This document shows positions 8,088 to 16,286 of a stretch of DNA of 42,528 bases, piece by piece (position 1 is the first letter of the stretch; each line of letters starts with the position of its first letter). The stretch spans positions 1-42,528 of the forward strand of contig JAVVTR010000017.1 in the NCBI GenBank assembly GCA_036653535.1, given 5' to 3'. The position numbers were made by a program, and so were the translations under genes. The notes under the pieces are model-generated. The model searched no databases, was not told where the DNA came from, and saw only the letters and a program-made list of their open reading frames with translations. Source of the stretch: JAVVTR01 sp036653535 (GTDB lineage Bacteria > Bacteroidota > Bacteroidia > Bacteroidales > P3).

Positions 8088-9365
8088 ATGGAAATATATA
8101 AATTTGGTGGAGCGTCTGTAAATAGCGTGGAAGCCATAAAAAATGTAGCCGCTATTTTACGAAATGAAGTAAGGGAGGATACCTTGGTAGTTTTTTCAGC
8201 TATGGGAAAAACCACCAATGAAATGGAGATTTTGCTGGATGCGTTTTGGAAGGATAAAGAGGAAAAAGAGGATATACTAAAGAAGTTATTGGCTAAGCAT
8301 TTAGTAATAACCCAAACGCTATTTCCTCTAATGGAACATCCACTTTACGATCAATTAAAAAATATGTTTCTACAGTTGGCTGGAGATTTAAAAGAGTTGG
8401 ACTTCCATAATTATGACGCAGCCTACGATACTATCGTTTCTTATGGAGAAAGATTCTCCACCCTTATTATTTCAGAATATCTTAATAACGAAGGAATTAA
8501 TTGTACAGAATTGGATGCTCGCCATTTAATTAAAACGAATAACCATTTTAGAGAGGGTAAAGTCGATTGGGAATTAACGGAGAAGTTGGTGGTCTCTAAG
8601 GTAAAGGAAGCGTTCGAAGAAGGAAGAATTGTCTTAACGCAGGGTTTTATCTCTTCCGATAAGGAAAACCATACCACTACCTTAGGCCGAGAAGGTTCAG
8701 ACTATTCAGCTGCTATATTTGCCTATTGTTTGAATGCTAAAAAAATAACGATATGGAAAGATGTACCGGGGGTGTTGAATGCAGATCCTAAATTTTTTAG
8801 CCACACACAAAAAATGGAATATATCTCTTATAGTGATGCAACAGAATTAGCTTATTTTGGAGCCAGTATTATACATCCAAAAACTATTAAACCCTTACAA
8901 AACAAATCTATTCCTTTGCATGTTCGTTCCTTTGTGGATCCTCAGGAAAAGGGTACTTGGATAGGATTGGAAAATGTTGTAAATACGCAAATTCCCTCCT
9001 ATATTTTTAAGGCGAAACAGGTTTTGTTGTCGATTTATCCCAAGGATTTTTCTTTTATAGAAGAAGAGAGTTTGGCTTCTATTTTCTCGGTTTTGGTAAA
9101 GTATAACATAAGGGTAAATTTAATGCAAAATTCCGCATTAAGTTTTTCGGTCTGTGTTGATGAATGTAAAGGGGAATGGAGAAAACTAATTTCCGATTTA
9201 GAAAATCAATTTGATTTTTTGTATAATACCGAATTAGAACTAATAACGGTAAGGCATTACACTCAGAAGGTCATAGATTCGGTAGTGAATAATAGGCCTA
9301 TTTTATTAGAGCAGCGTAGTAGAAATACCGTACAAATGGTTATTAAAAACGGCTCTGATATTTAA
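8088..9365 (+). CDS. lysC: aspartate kinase (monofunctional)
   Basis: A 425-residue aspartokinase that phosphorylates aspartate in the first step of Lys, Thr, Met and diaminopimelate synthesis. The start gives MEIYKFGGAS, the conserved nucleotide-binding KFGGxS motif at residues 5-10. Further motifs are SYGERFS, TTTLGREGSDYSAA, WKDVPGVLNADP and ELAYFGASIIHPKT. The C-terminal ~125 residues look like ACT regulatory domains, ending in LLEQRSRNT as in Bacteroidales homologues. There is no homoserine dehydrogenase domain. An in-frame ATG at 8067 would add seven residues and overlap the transporter stop by 11 bases; I prefer 8088 because family members begin directly at the KFGG strand. Its position after murB-folC and the transporter suggests one transcript from uvrA onward. 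Confidence 0.93.
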   Translation: MEIYKFGGASVNSVEAIKNVAAILRNEVREDTLVVFSAMGKTTNEMEILLDAFWKDKEEKEDILKKLLAKHLVITQTLFPLMEHPLYDQLKNMFLQLAGDLKELDFHNYDAAYDTIVSYGERFSTLIISEYLNNEGINCTELDARHLIKTNNHFREGKVDWELTEKLVVSKVKEAFEEGRIVLTQGFISSDKENHTTTLGREGSDYSAAIFAYCLNAKKITIWKDVPGVLNADPKFFSHTQKMEYISYSDATELAYFGASIIHPKTIKPLQNKSIPLHVRSFVDPQEKGTWIGLENVVNTQIPSYIFKAKQVLLSIYPKDFSFIEEESLASIFSVLVKYNIRVNLMQNSALSFSVCVDECKGEWRKLISDLENQFDFLYNTELELITVRHYTQKVIDSVVNNRPILLEQRSRNTVQMVIKNGSDI

Positions 9366-9392
9366 AGAAAATATTGGCAATTCCTTTTTGTT

Positions 9393-10937
9393 CTATGAAC
9401 GGGGACGGCGAAAAAGAAAAGGAAAGGAAGTGGCTTTTCCGGGAAGCTTTTCCACAAATTCGTAAGCGCCTATAGTAGGCAGGCCGGAACGTCGTATTCC
9501 TTTGATATCATATTCTGCAACCCCAATAGCGCCATTCGAATTTCCTGCATGTACGGTAGGGGAAGAAATAGTATCAATTTCGAAATTAAAACCCTTAGTA
9601 TCTTTAAATAGAGGATTGGTATTAAATCTACAACTACTAAATAAATTTCCTGGATTGGGAATATTTTGCCTTAGTATGCAATGATCGAAATAGTAGGGTT
9701 TGGTTTCTGCTTTTACAAAATCGAACAATATTTGATCGGTATTGTTGCCATAAAAAATACAATTTACAAAATTGGCATTTTCGAAAACATAGCTTTGTTT
9801 TTCTGTTCCCCTTATAACATAATCCGACATGCTTAGGGAAAAAGCGCCAGAGGGATTTTTAGCATAATAATTGGTAAAAGTACATTGGGTAAAATCGTAT
9901 TTTCCTCCCTGTTGTAAGGAAAGGGCCGTTTGACAATTCCCTATTACTAAGTTTGCCCCTATTACTCTGCTTTGAGTAGCTAAGATGCCATATTGGCTCA
10001 TATTGGCTATAATGGTATTGTAAATGGTTAAATTGCTATTAGAAGAGGTAGTAGAGTCTACACAAACACCAATGCTTCCATTTTTAATAATTGCATAATC
10101 TATTTTATTATCTCTGCTTTCTCCGCTAAGCCAAATACGACCCCATTGTCCGGCTTCGTTTTTATAATCGGCATCTAATCGAATTCCTTGCATACGTACA
10201 GCTTGCGTTAAGGTACCGTTTATTTGGAGACTGCCTTGATTTTGTACCCAAATCCCCGAGTTGGGGGCAAAGTATATTTTTACCCCGGCTGGAATTTTAA
10301 GTACATCTCCCGGACGAACCGTAAGATATCCGTAAATAATATATGGCTTTTCGCTATTTAGCGTATTTTTTGGATCCCAATAAAAATAAGGCATATATAA
10401 TGTATCCATTTTATTGGGAGATAGGGCGTTGGGATAAGGTATTTTATGAATTAGGTTAGATTGCCAATAATGGGCATCTTGTCCCCAAGCAACTAAGACT
10501 ATTTTTTGGTGCGTTTCTTGGTCCATTTCTAAAACAATGTGGTCTATGATTTCAATGGGATTGTTTTTGTCTTGATAGTTAATGGCTGCTTTTACGAAAA
10601 TAAAAAAACTATCTTTAGCGGCTACGATTACATTGTGAACTACCATGGAGGTATCGCCATTTACATTGATACGAAAGCGAGAAGAAAAGCCGCCTTCTAA
10701 ATGAATATTTGAAATTTTAATAGCATTTTTACTAGGGTTTTTTACCGTGATTCTTTTGGTTATAGTATAGAGTGTGGTAAAAATAGTGTCGAATTTTACC
10801 GTGTCTTGTGAAAATATAAGACGAACTTGACTTTTGTCGTAGGTAGGTTCTTCTTTTCTACAAGCGCTAAAATTGAAGAAAGAGGGTATAAGAAATAAAA
10901 GGAGAAAAAAACCTCCGTATCTTTTTATAAATTGCAT
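9393..10937 (-). CDS. lipoprotein with right-handed beta-helix repeats
   Basis: A 514-residue predicted lipoprotein. The signal peptide ends in NFSAC, giving a lipobox cysteine at residue 26. The first ~150 residues form an Ig-like region (RITVKNPSKNAIKISNIHLEGG). Next comes YLTVRPGDVLKIPAGVKIYF with WVQNQGSLQINGTLTQAVRM, a typical right-handed parallel beta-helix start, and many Asn/Thr-rich rungs (IYNTIIANMSQYGI, FVNCIFYGNN). The end (IDTISSPTVHAGNSNG...GAYEF) is the usual closing segment of bacterial beta-helix proteins. Function unknown; surface-exposed polysaccharide binding or structure is possible. The gene follows the response regulator by five bases, so it is cotranscribed with the two-component system and may be part of what that system senses or controls. 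Confidence 0.8.
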   Translation of the reverse strand: MQFIKRYGGFFLLLFLIPSFFNFSACRKEEPTYDKSQVRLIFSQDTVKFDTIFTTLYTITKRITVKNPSKNAIKISNIHLEGGFSSRFRINVNGDTSMVVHNVIVAAKDSFFIFVKAAINYQDKNNPIEIIDHIVLEMDQETHQKIVLVAWGQDAHYWQSNLIHKIPYPNALSPNKMDTLYMPYFYWDPKNTLNSEKPYIIYGYLTVRPGDVLKIPAGVKIYFAPNSGIWVQNQGSLQINGTLTQAVRMQGIRLDADYKNEAGQWGRIWLSGESRDNKIDYAIIKNGSIGVCVDSTTSSNSNLTIYNTIIANMSQYGILATQSRVIGANLVIGNCQTALSLQQGGKYDFTQCTFTNYYAKNPSGAFSLSMSDYVIRGTEKQSYVFENANFVNCIFYGNNTDQILFDFVKAETKPYYFDHCILRQNIPNPGNLFSSCRFNTNPLFKDTKGFNFEIDTISSPTVHAGNSNGAIGVAEYDIKGIRRSGLPTIGAYEFVEKLPGKATSFPFLFRRPRS

Positions 10938-10942
10938 TATTC

Positions 10943-11662
10943 TTATTCTTTATTGGCTACTAATTTGAAGCCTACTCCATGCACATTGAGAATTTCTGCC
11001 GGAGATATGTTTCTTAAAGCTTTTCGTAATTTAGTAATGTACACATCCATACTACGAGCATTAAAATAATTATCGTTATGCCAAACTTTTACCAATGCTT
11101 CGCTTCGTTCCACCACTTCGTTTTCATTTAAGCATAAAAGAAGTAATAGTTCCGATTCTTTAGAGGTTAAATTAATGAGGGAAGTTTGATTGGAAAGGGT
11201 TTGTTTAATATAATCGAATTGGGCTTGTTGGCCTAAATCAAAAACAGTTGGATTAGAACTTGGACTGGAGGAATGGCTGCGACGGGAAATAGCCTGAATA
11301 CGTAATAAAAGTTCGTCCATACTAAAGGGCTTAGTAATGTAATCGTCGCCTCCCATTTGAAAACCTTTTAAACGATCGGCTTCCAAGGTTTTGGCTGTGA
11401 GAAAAAGAATGGGAATATGTGGATCTTTTTTTCGAATATCTTTGGCTAAGGTGAAGCCGTCTTTTATGGGCATCATAATATCGGTAATACAAAAATTATA
11501 CTTTCCGGATAAAAAAACTTCAAAAGCTTCTTCTCCATTATGGCATAATTTGGTTTGATAGCCTTTACTACAAAGATAGGATTGTAGAAAAGTTCCTAAA
11601 TTTGGATCGTCTTCTGCTAATAAAATTGAAATGTCGCTGTTCATGTCTTTCATCTTTGGCAA
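10943..11662 (-). CDS. OmpR-family response regulator (RprY-like)
   Basis: A 239-residue two-domain regulator. The receiver domain has the acidic pair E17/D18, phospho-acceptor D61 (ITDIMMP), T89 (FLTAK) and K111 (ITKPFS). From about residue 140 a winged-helix DNA-binding domain follows (LTSKESELLLLLCLNENEVV, then DVYITKLRKALR and VHGVGFKLV). It resembles Bacteroides RprY. Three Met codons in the first seven residues leave the start uncertain by up to 18 bases; MNSDISILLAEDD is the shortest option. It lies 49 bases after its cognate kinase gene and five bases before the lipoprotein gene. Confidence 0.93.
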   Translation of the reverse strand: MPKMKDMNSDISILLAEDDPNLGTFLQSYLCSKGYQTKLCHNGEEAFEVFLSGKYNFCITDIMMPIKDGFTLAKDIRKKDPHIPILFLTAKTLEADRLKGFQMGGDDYITKPFSMDELLLRIQAISRRSHSSSPSSNPTVFDLGQQAQFDYIKQTLSNQTSLINLTSKESELLLLLCLNENEVVERSEALVKVWHNDNYFNARSMDVYITKLRKALRNISPAEILNVHGVGFKLVANKE

Positions 11663-11711
11663 AATTAATTAAAATTATGGATTTTTAATTAATAACGGAT
11701 CTCTTTTCGCT

Positions 11712-13307
11712 TTAACGTATATTTTGTGGAAAAACAAGATGAAACACCGATCCTTTTTTCAATTCGCTTTCCACCCATACGTGGCCGTGGTGCTGATCCA
11801 TAATAGATTTTACATAACTTAATCCTAAGCCAAATCCTTTTATATTATGTGTGTTTCCGGTTGGAACACGATAAAGTTTATCAAAAATTTTAGATAAATT
11901 ATTTTTTGCAATACCAATACCATTATCGCTAATATCTATTTGTATCCCCTCTTCGCTATTGTGGGTAGATATAAATATTTTAGGAGAGTAGGCACAATAT
12001 TTATTTGCATTGTCGATAATACTGGAAATAATATGTACAATATGAATACGGTCTCCGTTTATCATGGGATTAGAGGCTTGGAAATCGGTAGAAATACAGC
12101 CGTTTTTGTGCATTACTTGGAAACCGGTATTATTTACGGCTTCTTCTATGGCTTTGTGTAAATCAAAAGAAGTCTTATTAAGAAAATATTCTCCGCTTTC
12201 TAATTTGGAAATTTCTATAATTTGTTTGCTTAAGGATTGTAGTCGGTCGCTTTCGTGGCGAATGATTCTTAATATATTTTTAATTCCTTGTTCATCGTAA
12301 TGTATATCGGGATCTTCAAAGGATTCACAAATAAGAGAAATGGTAGATACCGGTGTTTTTATTTCATGGGTAATATGATTAATAAAATCACTTTTCAATT
12401 CGGCCAATTTTTTTTGTTTTAAAATGGAGATGAGGGTATAGGCAAAAACAAATATTTGTAGTGCAAATAGGAAAAAAGCGGCTAAGGCTAAATACCATGT
12501 TTGAGAAAAAAGAAAAGCTTTTTGATGCGGAAAATAAATAGATAAATAATAAGGTTTATTGCTTTTATCTCCGGGGTAGAGTTGGTAATAAAAAGGACTT
12601 AGTAGTAATTGAACCCCATATTGTCCGGTTTTTTGAATAATTAATTTAGATTTTTCTGTACTATAAATTCCCCATTCCATTTGGGTGTTTATTTCCTTTT
12701 TTCTCAGTTCGCGAGCGATAGCAGAATCTAATACATAGGGGGAAATTCTTTGGTTGATTTCGGGCTGAGGTGCTGTTTTCATAGCCTCTAAAAGCAAATC
12801 CTCCATAAGTTGACTACTTCTTAGTAAATCGTCTCTTTGCTCAGCCAATAAGCGATAAACCTTTTTTATTTTTCTACTTTCCCTGAAATTTAAAGTGTGG
12901 TTGGCATTGGAGTCCTGCATAAAACTGGCTAAATCGGAGGAAAGACCTGCTGTAGACATGGTGTCTTGGCTGGTAGAAAGGATGAAATTCCCATAGGCAT
13001 CTTCCCAGAACTTGGTTTCTTCAAAGGAGACTTCTGGATATTTTTGTTTTAGTAGGGTCATTCGTAAATTCAAACTGTCTATACCTTGAATAATTTGTTG
13101 CCTTTTGCGATGTTTGGTTAATTGACCTGAAAGTTCTGCTTTTTCTATTCCCACCAAAACTTCATTCATCGCTTCGTTGACGGAAGAATAAAAATATTCT
13201 TGGTTCAAACGAAATACTTTATAAGACCAATAACATTGTACGGAAATAAGTCCTAAAAGGGCAATGAACATGGAAATAGCTATATATAAAACGGTTCGTC
13301 GATTCAC
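11712..13307 (-). CDS. sensor histidine kinase (RprX-like)
   Basis: A 531-residue membrane sensor kinase. With a GTG start at 13305-13307 it begins VNRRTVLYIAISMFIALLGL, placing three charged residues before the first membrane helix (about 5-25). A periplasmic sensor of ~240 residues follows, then a second helix near 272-295. The HisKA domain has the phospho-accepting H314 in HITHEIKTP. The ATPase domain has N433 (IIDNANKY), the G1 box DNGIG at 461-465 and the G2 box GFGLGLS at 491-497. The frame is open up to 13481, but that extension overlaps the divergent lpxC gene and its promoter and is not kinase-like. A promoter reading into it sits at 13336-13366. Confidence 0.9.
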   Translation of the reverse strand: MNRRTVLYIAISMFIALLGLISVQCYWSYKVFRLNQEYFYSSVNEAMNEVLVGIEKAELSGQLTKHRKRQQIIQGIDSLNLRMTLLKQKYPEVSFEETKFWEDAYGNFILSTSQDTMSTAGLSSDLASFMQDSNANHTLNFRESRKIKKVYRLLAEQRDDLLRSSQLMEDLLLEAMKTAPQPEINQRISPYVLDSAIARELRKKEINTQMEWGIYSTEKSKLIIQKTGQYGVQLLLSPFYYQLYPGDKSNKPYYLSIYFPHQKAFLFSQTWYLALAAFFLFALQIFVFAYTLISILKQKKLAELKSDFINHITHEIKTPVSTISLICESFEDPDIHYDEQGIKNILRIIRHESDRLQSLSKQIIEISKLESGEYFLNKTSFDLHKAIEEAVNNTGFQVMHKNGCISTDFQASNPMINGDRIHIVHIISSIIDNANKYCAYSPKIFISTHNSEEGIQIDISDNGIGIAKNNLSKIFDKLYRVPTGNTHNIKGFGLGLSYVKSIMDQHHGHVWVESELKKGSVFHLVFPQNIR

Positions 13308-13330
13308 AAGAATAAAGTGTTTAGGTATTT

Positions 13331-13366
13331 TTTCACGAAAGTAAAAAAAATATGTACATTTGCAAA
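13331..13366. promoter_or_regulatory. interleaved divergent promoters of lpxC-fabZ and the histidine kinase
   Basis: Plus strand: TTTC at 13331-13334 and TACATTTG at 13355-13362 (20-base spacer) form a Bacteroidetes promoter 33 bases before the lpxC ATG. Minus strand: TTTG at 13363-13366 and TACTTTCG at 13336-13343 (19-base spacer, one mismatch to TAnnTTTG) form a promoter ending 28 bases before the kinase GTG. The two overlap almost completely, so RNA polymerase should occupy only one at a time. Confidence 0.6.
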
Positions 13367-13395
13367 CTTTAAATGCAAATAAACTAATTGTAAAT

Positions 13396-14793
13396 ATGTC
13401 AGAAAAACAGAGAACGCTTAAAGAAGCGGTAACCATTTCCGGCGTCGGTTTGCATACCGGGGCTAAAGTGCATGTTACCATTAAACCCGCTCCAGTTGAT
13501 TTTTGGTTTCAGTTTAAGAGAACCGATTTACCGGAAAGTCCTTGTATAGAGGCATGGGCGGAGTATGTGGTGGATACTTCTCGTGGAACTACCTTAGAAA
13601 AAGACGGAGTAAGAGTCTCTACTGTAGAGCATGTTTTATCGGCTTTATTGGGATTGCAAATAGATAACGCTCTTATAGAAACGGATGCCATGGAAATGCC
13701 TATTTTAGATGGGAGCTCCTCGGTAGTAGCAGAGGCAGTTTTAAAGGCTGGCATTGTAGAGCAAGAGGCGGATAGAATTTATTATGAAGTTCCGGATACT
13801 ATAGAATTTTCTAACGAGGAGAAACAAATACAATTAACGGTTCACCCTTCTTCTAAGAGAGAAATAACCGTTATGGTAGACTATAATTCTTCTGTACTTA
13901 CCCCTCAATATGCGCATATTTCCGAATTTGGGCAAATTTATGCTAAGGAAGTTGCTTCTTGTAGAACCTTTGTTTTTTTACACGAATTGGAAGCATTATA
14001 CAATAATAACCTTATAAAAGGAGGGGATATGGATAATGCTATTGTTTTTGTAGATAGAAAATTGCCACAGGAAGAATTGAAGCGAATTGCAGATTTACTA
14101 CACAAACCAACGGTGGAGGTACGCTCGGAGGGGGTTTTAAATAACGTAGAATTAAAATTTAAAAATGAACCTGCTCGGCATAAATTATTAGATTTAATTG
14201 GGGATTTCGCTTTACTTGGAAAATATATGAAAGGGACGGTGATTGCGCAACGTCCTGGGCATTTCCCTAATACGGAGTTTGTAAAAAAAATTCGTACTAA
14301 AATGCGCAAGGATATGGCCATAGAAGCATTGCCTAAGTTTGATATAAATGCGCCAGGAGTATATAATATAGAGCAAATTAAAAATATATTACCGCATCGT
14401 TCTCCTTTTCTTTTGGTAGATAAGGTAGTGTATATGGACGAAAATCAGGTGGTGGGTATTAAAAATGTGACTATGGATGAACCTTTCTTTGTAGGGCATT
14501 TTCCAGAAAAGCCTGTTATGCCTGGGGTTCTACAAGTAGAAGCTATGGCTCAAGTGGGGGGAATTTTTATGCTGACCCGTTTGCCGGATCCCGAAAATTA
14601 TCTTACTTATTTTCTAAAAATAGATCAGGTGAAATTTCGTCAGCAAGTGGTTCCTGGAGATACTTTAATATTTAAATTAGTGCCTATGTCGCCTTTCCGA
14701 AGAGGTTTATGCCAAATGAAAGGTTGGGCTTATGTTGGAAATAAAATTGTGCTGGAAGCGGAATTATTGGCACAACTTTCTCGAAAAAAATAA
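13396..14793 (+). CDS. lpxC/fabZ: bifunctional LpxC-FabZ: UDP-3-O-acyl-GlcNAc deacetylase / 3-hydroxyacyl-ACP dehydratase
   Basis: A 465-residue fusion characteristic of Bacteroidota, joining the committed step of lipid A synthesis to the dehydratase step of fatty acid elongation. The LpxC half (1 to ~310) has the E78-H79 pair (STVEHVLSAL), zinc ligands H262 and D266 (RHKLLDLIGD), H289 (RPGH) and GGDMDNAIVF. The FabZ half (~320-465) has LPHRSPFLLVDK, catalytic H368 (VGHFPEKPVMPG) and E382 (VEAMAQ). An upstream in-frame TTG at 13360 is not the start because it falls inside the -7 box; ATG at 13396 gives MSEKQRTLKEAVTISGVGLH, the expected LpxC N-terminus. In Bacteroides the gene usually sits between lpxD and lpxA; here it stands alone and ends at a strong hairpin. 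Confidence 0.95.
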   Translation: MSEKQRTLKEAVTISGVGLHTGAKVHVTIKPAPVDFWFQFKRTDLPESPCIEAWAEYVVDTSRGTTLEKDGVRVSTVEHVLSALLGLQIDNALIETDAMEMPILDGSSSVVAEAVLKAGIVEQEADRIYYEVPDTIEFSNEEKQIQLTVHPSSKREITVMVDYNSSVLTPQYAHISEFGQIYAKEVASCRTFVFLHELEALYNNNLIKGGDMDNAIVFVDRKLPQEELKRIADLLHKPTVEVRSEGVLNNVELKFKNEPARHKLLDLIGDFALLGKYMKGTVIAQRPGHFPNTEFVKKIRTKMRKDMAIEALPKFDINAPGVYNIEQIKNILPHRSPFLLVDKVVYMDENQVVGIKNVTMDEPFFVGHFPEKPVMPGVLQVEAMAQVGGIFMLTRLPDPENYLTYFLKIDQVKFRQQVVPGDTLIFKLVPMSPFRRGLCQMKGWAYVGNKIVLEAELLAQLSRKK

Positions 14794-14888
14794 AAACGGA
14801 ACTACTCTATACTATCATTTGCTTGCGAATTAGCTTGATTATATTCGTTTGTTGCTATTAAACGAAAGAAGTGCTAACGAGATAAAAG

Positions 14889-14941
14889 GGGGGATGGCCT
14901 TTCGGAAATTTGTAAATTTCCGAAAGGCCATCCCCCTTTTT
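14889..14941 (+). terminator. very long-stem rho-independent terminator after lpxC-fabZ
   Basis: A perfect 23-bp inverted repeat (14889-14911 with 14914-14936) has only two bases between its arms and runs straight into five T residues (14937-14941). The GGGGGATGGCCTTTCGG arm is much more GC-rich than its surroundings. It lies about 95 bases after the lpxC-fabZ stop codon. Confidence 0.85.
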
Positions 14942-15098
14942 GTGTATAGAAGCAAAGGGTGCCAAGTTTGGGCAGACGGTTCTTTCCCCATGAGAGAAGA
15001 AATAGGATAAGATACCATTAGAGCGCACTTTTGAAATGAAAAATAGGAAATGAAAAATGGGAGATGATACCCAAGGAAAGAAGCGTCTACAAGGATTC
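14942..15098. other. intergenic DNA with no recognisable gene
   Basis: I see no ORF, RNA gene or strong hairpin between the lpxC-fabZ terminator and the heptamer array. Together with the array and the stretch up to 15493 this forms a 700-base gene-free region. Confidence 0.6.
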
Positions 15099-15306
15099 GA
15101 TAAGAGCCGAAAGGTATTGGTCTTCCTATGATAAGAGCCGAAAGCCGAAAGCCGAAAGCCGAAAGGTATCGGCCTTCCTATGATAAGAGCCGAAAGCAGA
15201 AAGGTATTGGTCTTCCTATGATAAGAGCCGAAAGCCGAAAGCCGAAAGCCGAAAGCCGAAAGCCGAAAGCCGAAAGCCGAAAGCCGAAAGGTATCGGTCT
15301 TCCTAT
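15099..15306. repeat. nested tandem repeat built on the heptamer GCCGAAA
   Basis: Four head-to-tail units of 31, 52, 38 and 87 bases (15099-15129, 15130-15181, 15182-15219, 15220-15306). Each has the frame GATAAGA, then (GCCGAAA)n, then GGTATYGGYCTTCCTAT, with n of 1, 4, 2 and 9. One heptamer in unit 3 reads GCAGAAA. Unit lengths differ by exact multiples of seven, as expected from slipped-strand gain and loss of heptamers. Open frames across it (for example 15128-15319) only translate the repeat (AESRKPK-like) and are not genes. Confidence 0.95.
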
Positions 15307-15416
15307 TATCACCGAATAAAAAAAAGTAGTAGCAGCTTCCACATAGAAAAAGCAGGCGGAGAAACGGGGATTCAAAGCTTTCGCTTTGTTTTGCTATCCT
15401 AATTTTTAATAAGGTT

Positions 15417-15447
15417 AAAAAAACATAAGGGTTCTACGTTTCCTTAT
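15417..15447 (-). terminator. possible terminator of the Bat operon
   Basis: On the minus strand, ATAAGG (15442-15447) pairs with CCTTAT (15425-15430) around an 11-base loop, followed by a T-rich run (15417-15423). It is about 46 bases past the batE stop. The stem is short, so support is moderate. Confidence 0.45.
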
Positions 15448-15493
15448 TTTAATAGCTTTCTAAAAGAATAAGTAGTTCCTCTCTTTTTTGAAC

Positions 15494-16279
15494 TTAAATT
15501 ATTTCCAAGTCGTCTTGGAGTAACCATCCTATATTTCCATCTTTAATTCGAACTTTATAGTAGGGTTCTATATAGTCTTCTATGCGGACTTTGCTTCCTT
15601 CGTGTAAAATAAATTTTGTTTTTCCTCCGGTTTCCGGCGAAGATTTTATTTCGCTTTGGGGTGCTAAAACAATACCTTCTTTCAAATGGGCTTGTGCATA
15701 AGAGGATAGGGTAGTAGCCAAACATACACAAATACAGATCAAGGAAAAGAAACCGGTAAAAAAGGCTGTTTTTTTGAGATTATAACTTTTGCCAATAAAA
15801 TAAACTAACAAACAACTTAGAAAAAAAGCTATGGAGCATAGAAAGAAAATTGCCCATATTTTGGTGGAATAAAGATTCATGAATTGTTTCCACCACGACC
15901 ATAAAAAAAACTCCGGGACTTGTTCAAAACGGTCGGTAATTTTAGTTTGAGCTAAGGCGAGATTGTGTTTTAAATCGGGAGCAGCCGGATGTATGCGAAA
16001 GGATCTTTCGTAGTTTAATATGGCTTTTGGGTAGTCGCCTATGCGGTAATACGCATTACCTAAATTATAATAAATTACATCCGATGTATAGCCTTGGTGT
16101 AAAATACTTTGGTATTGTTCTATAGCCTTGGCATATTGTTTTTGGCTGTAAAATTTATTTCCATTTTTATAGGCGGTTTCTAATTCGTTAGTAGAAGAAT
16201 TGGCCCATAATGGAGCAACGAAAATGCAAGCCAATAATAAGCATAAGAAACCAATGTTTTTTTTAATCCAAATTTGCAT
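15494..16279 (-). CDS. batE: BatE, TPR and SH3-like membrane protein
   Basis: The last gene of the Bat operon, 261 residues. A signal-anchor (GFLCLLLACIFVAPLWA) is followed by two or three TPR repeats (KNGNKFYSQKQYAKAIEQYQ; VIYYNLGNAYYRIGDYPKAI), two membrane helices near 135-160 and 168-190, and a C-terminal SH3-like domain (KVRIEDYIEPYYKVRIKDG...GWLLQDDLEII). This is the standard BatE layout. The TPRs and SH3 domain should face the periplasm and bind partners or cell wall. In Bacteroides fragilis the Bat genes were linked to aerotolerance; the molecular role of BatE is not established. It starts seven bases after batD. Confidence 0.9.
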   Translation of the reverse strand: MQIWIKKNIGFLCLLLACIFVAPLWANSSTNELETAYKNGNKFYSQKQYAKAIEQYQSILHQGYTSDVIYYNLGNAYYRIGDYPKAILNYERSFRIHPAAPDLKHNLALAQTKITDRFEQVPEFFLWSWWKQFMNLYSTKIWAIFFLCSIAFFLSCLLVYFIGKSYNLKKTAFFTGFFSLICICVCLATTLSSYAQAHLKEGIVLAPQSEIKSSPETGGKTKFILHEGSKVRIEDYIEPYYKVRIKDGNIGWLLQDDLEII

Positions 16280-16286
16280 TTTTTCC

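Noticed and set aside
13360..13395. TTG start for lpxC-fabZ at 13360
   Set aside because: The TTG is part of the -7 box, so it would lie upstream of the transcription start.
13308..13481. N-terminal extension of the histidine kinase frame
   Set aside because: It overlaps the divergent lpxC gene and both promoters, is Cys-rich and unlike a kinase N-terminus; the GTG at 13307 gives a proper signal-anchor.
15099..15306. CRISPR-like array
   Set aside because: Units differ only by heptamer number and there are no unique spacers, so it is a tandem repeat.
15128..15375. ORFs on both strands across the repeat (15128-15319 + and 15178-15375 -)
   Set aside because: Their translations are only the heptamer read in three frames (AESRKPK / RLSAFGF patterns), with no start context.
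15373..15388. Small hairpin CAAAGC/GCTTTG as a plus-strand terminator
   Set aside because: Only six base pairs and no plus-strand gene ends nearby; the lpxC-fabZ terminator lies well upstream.
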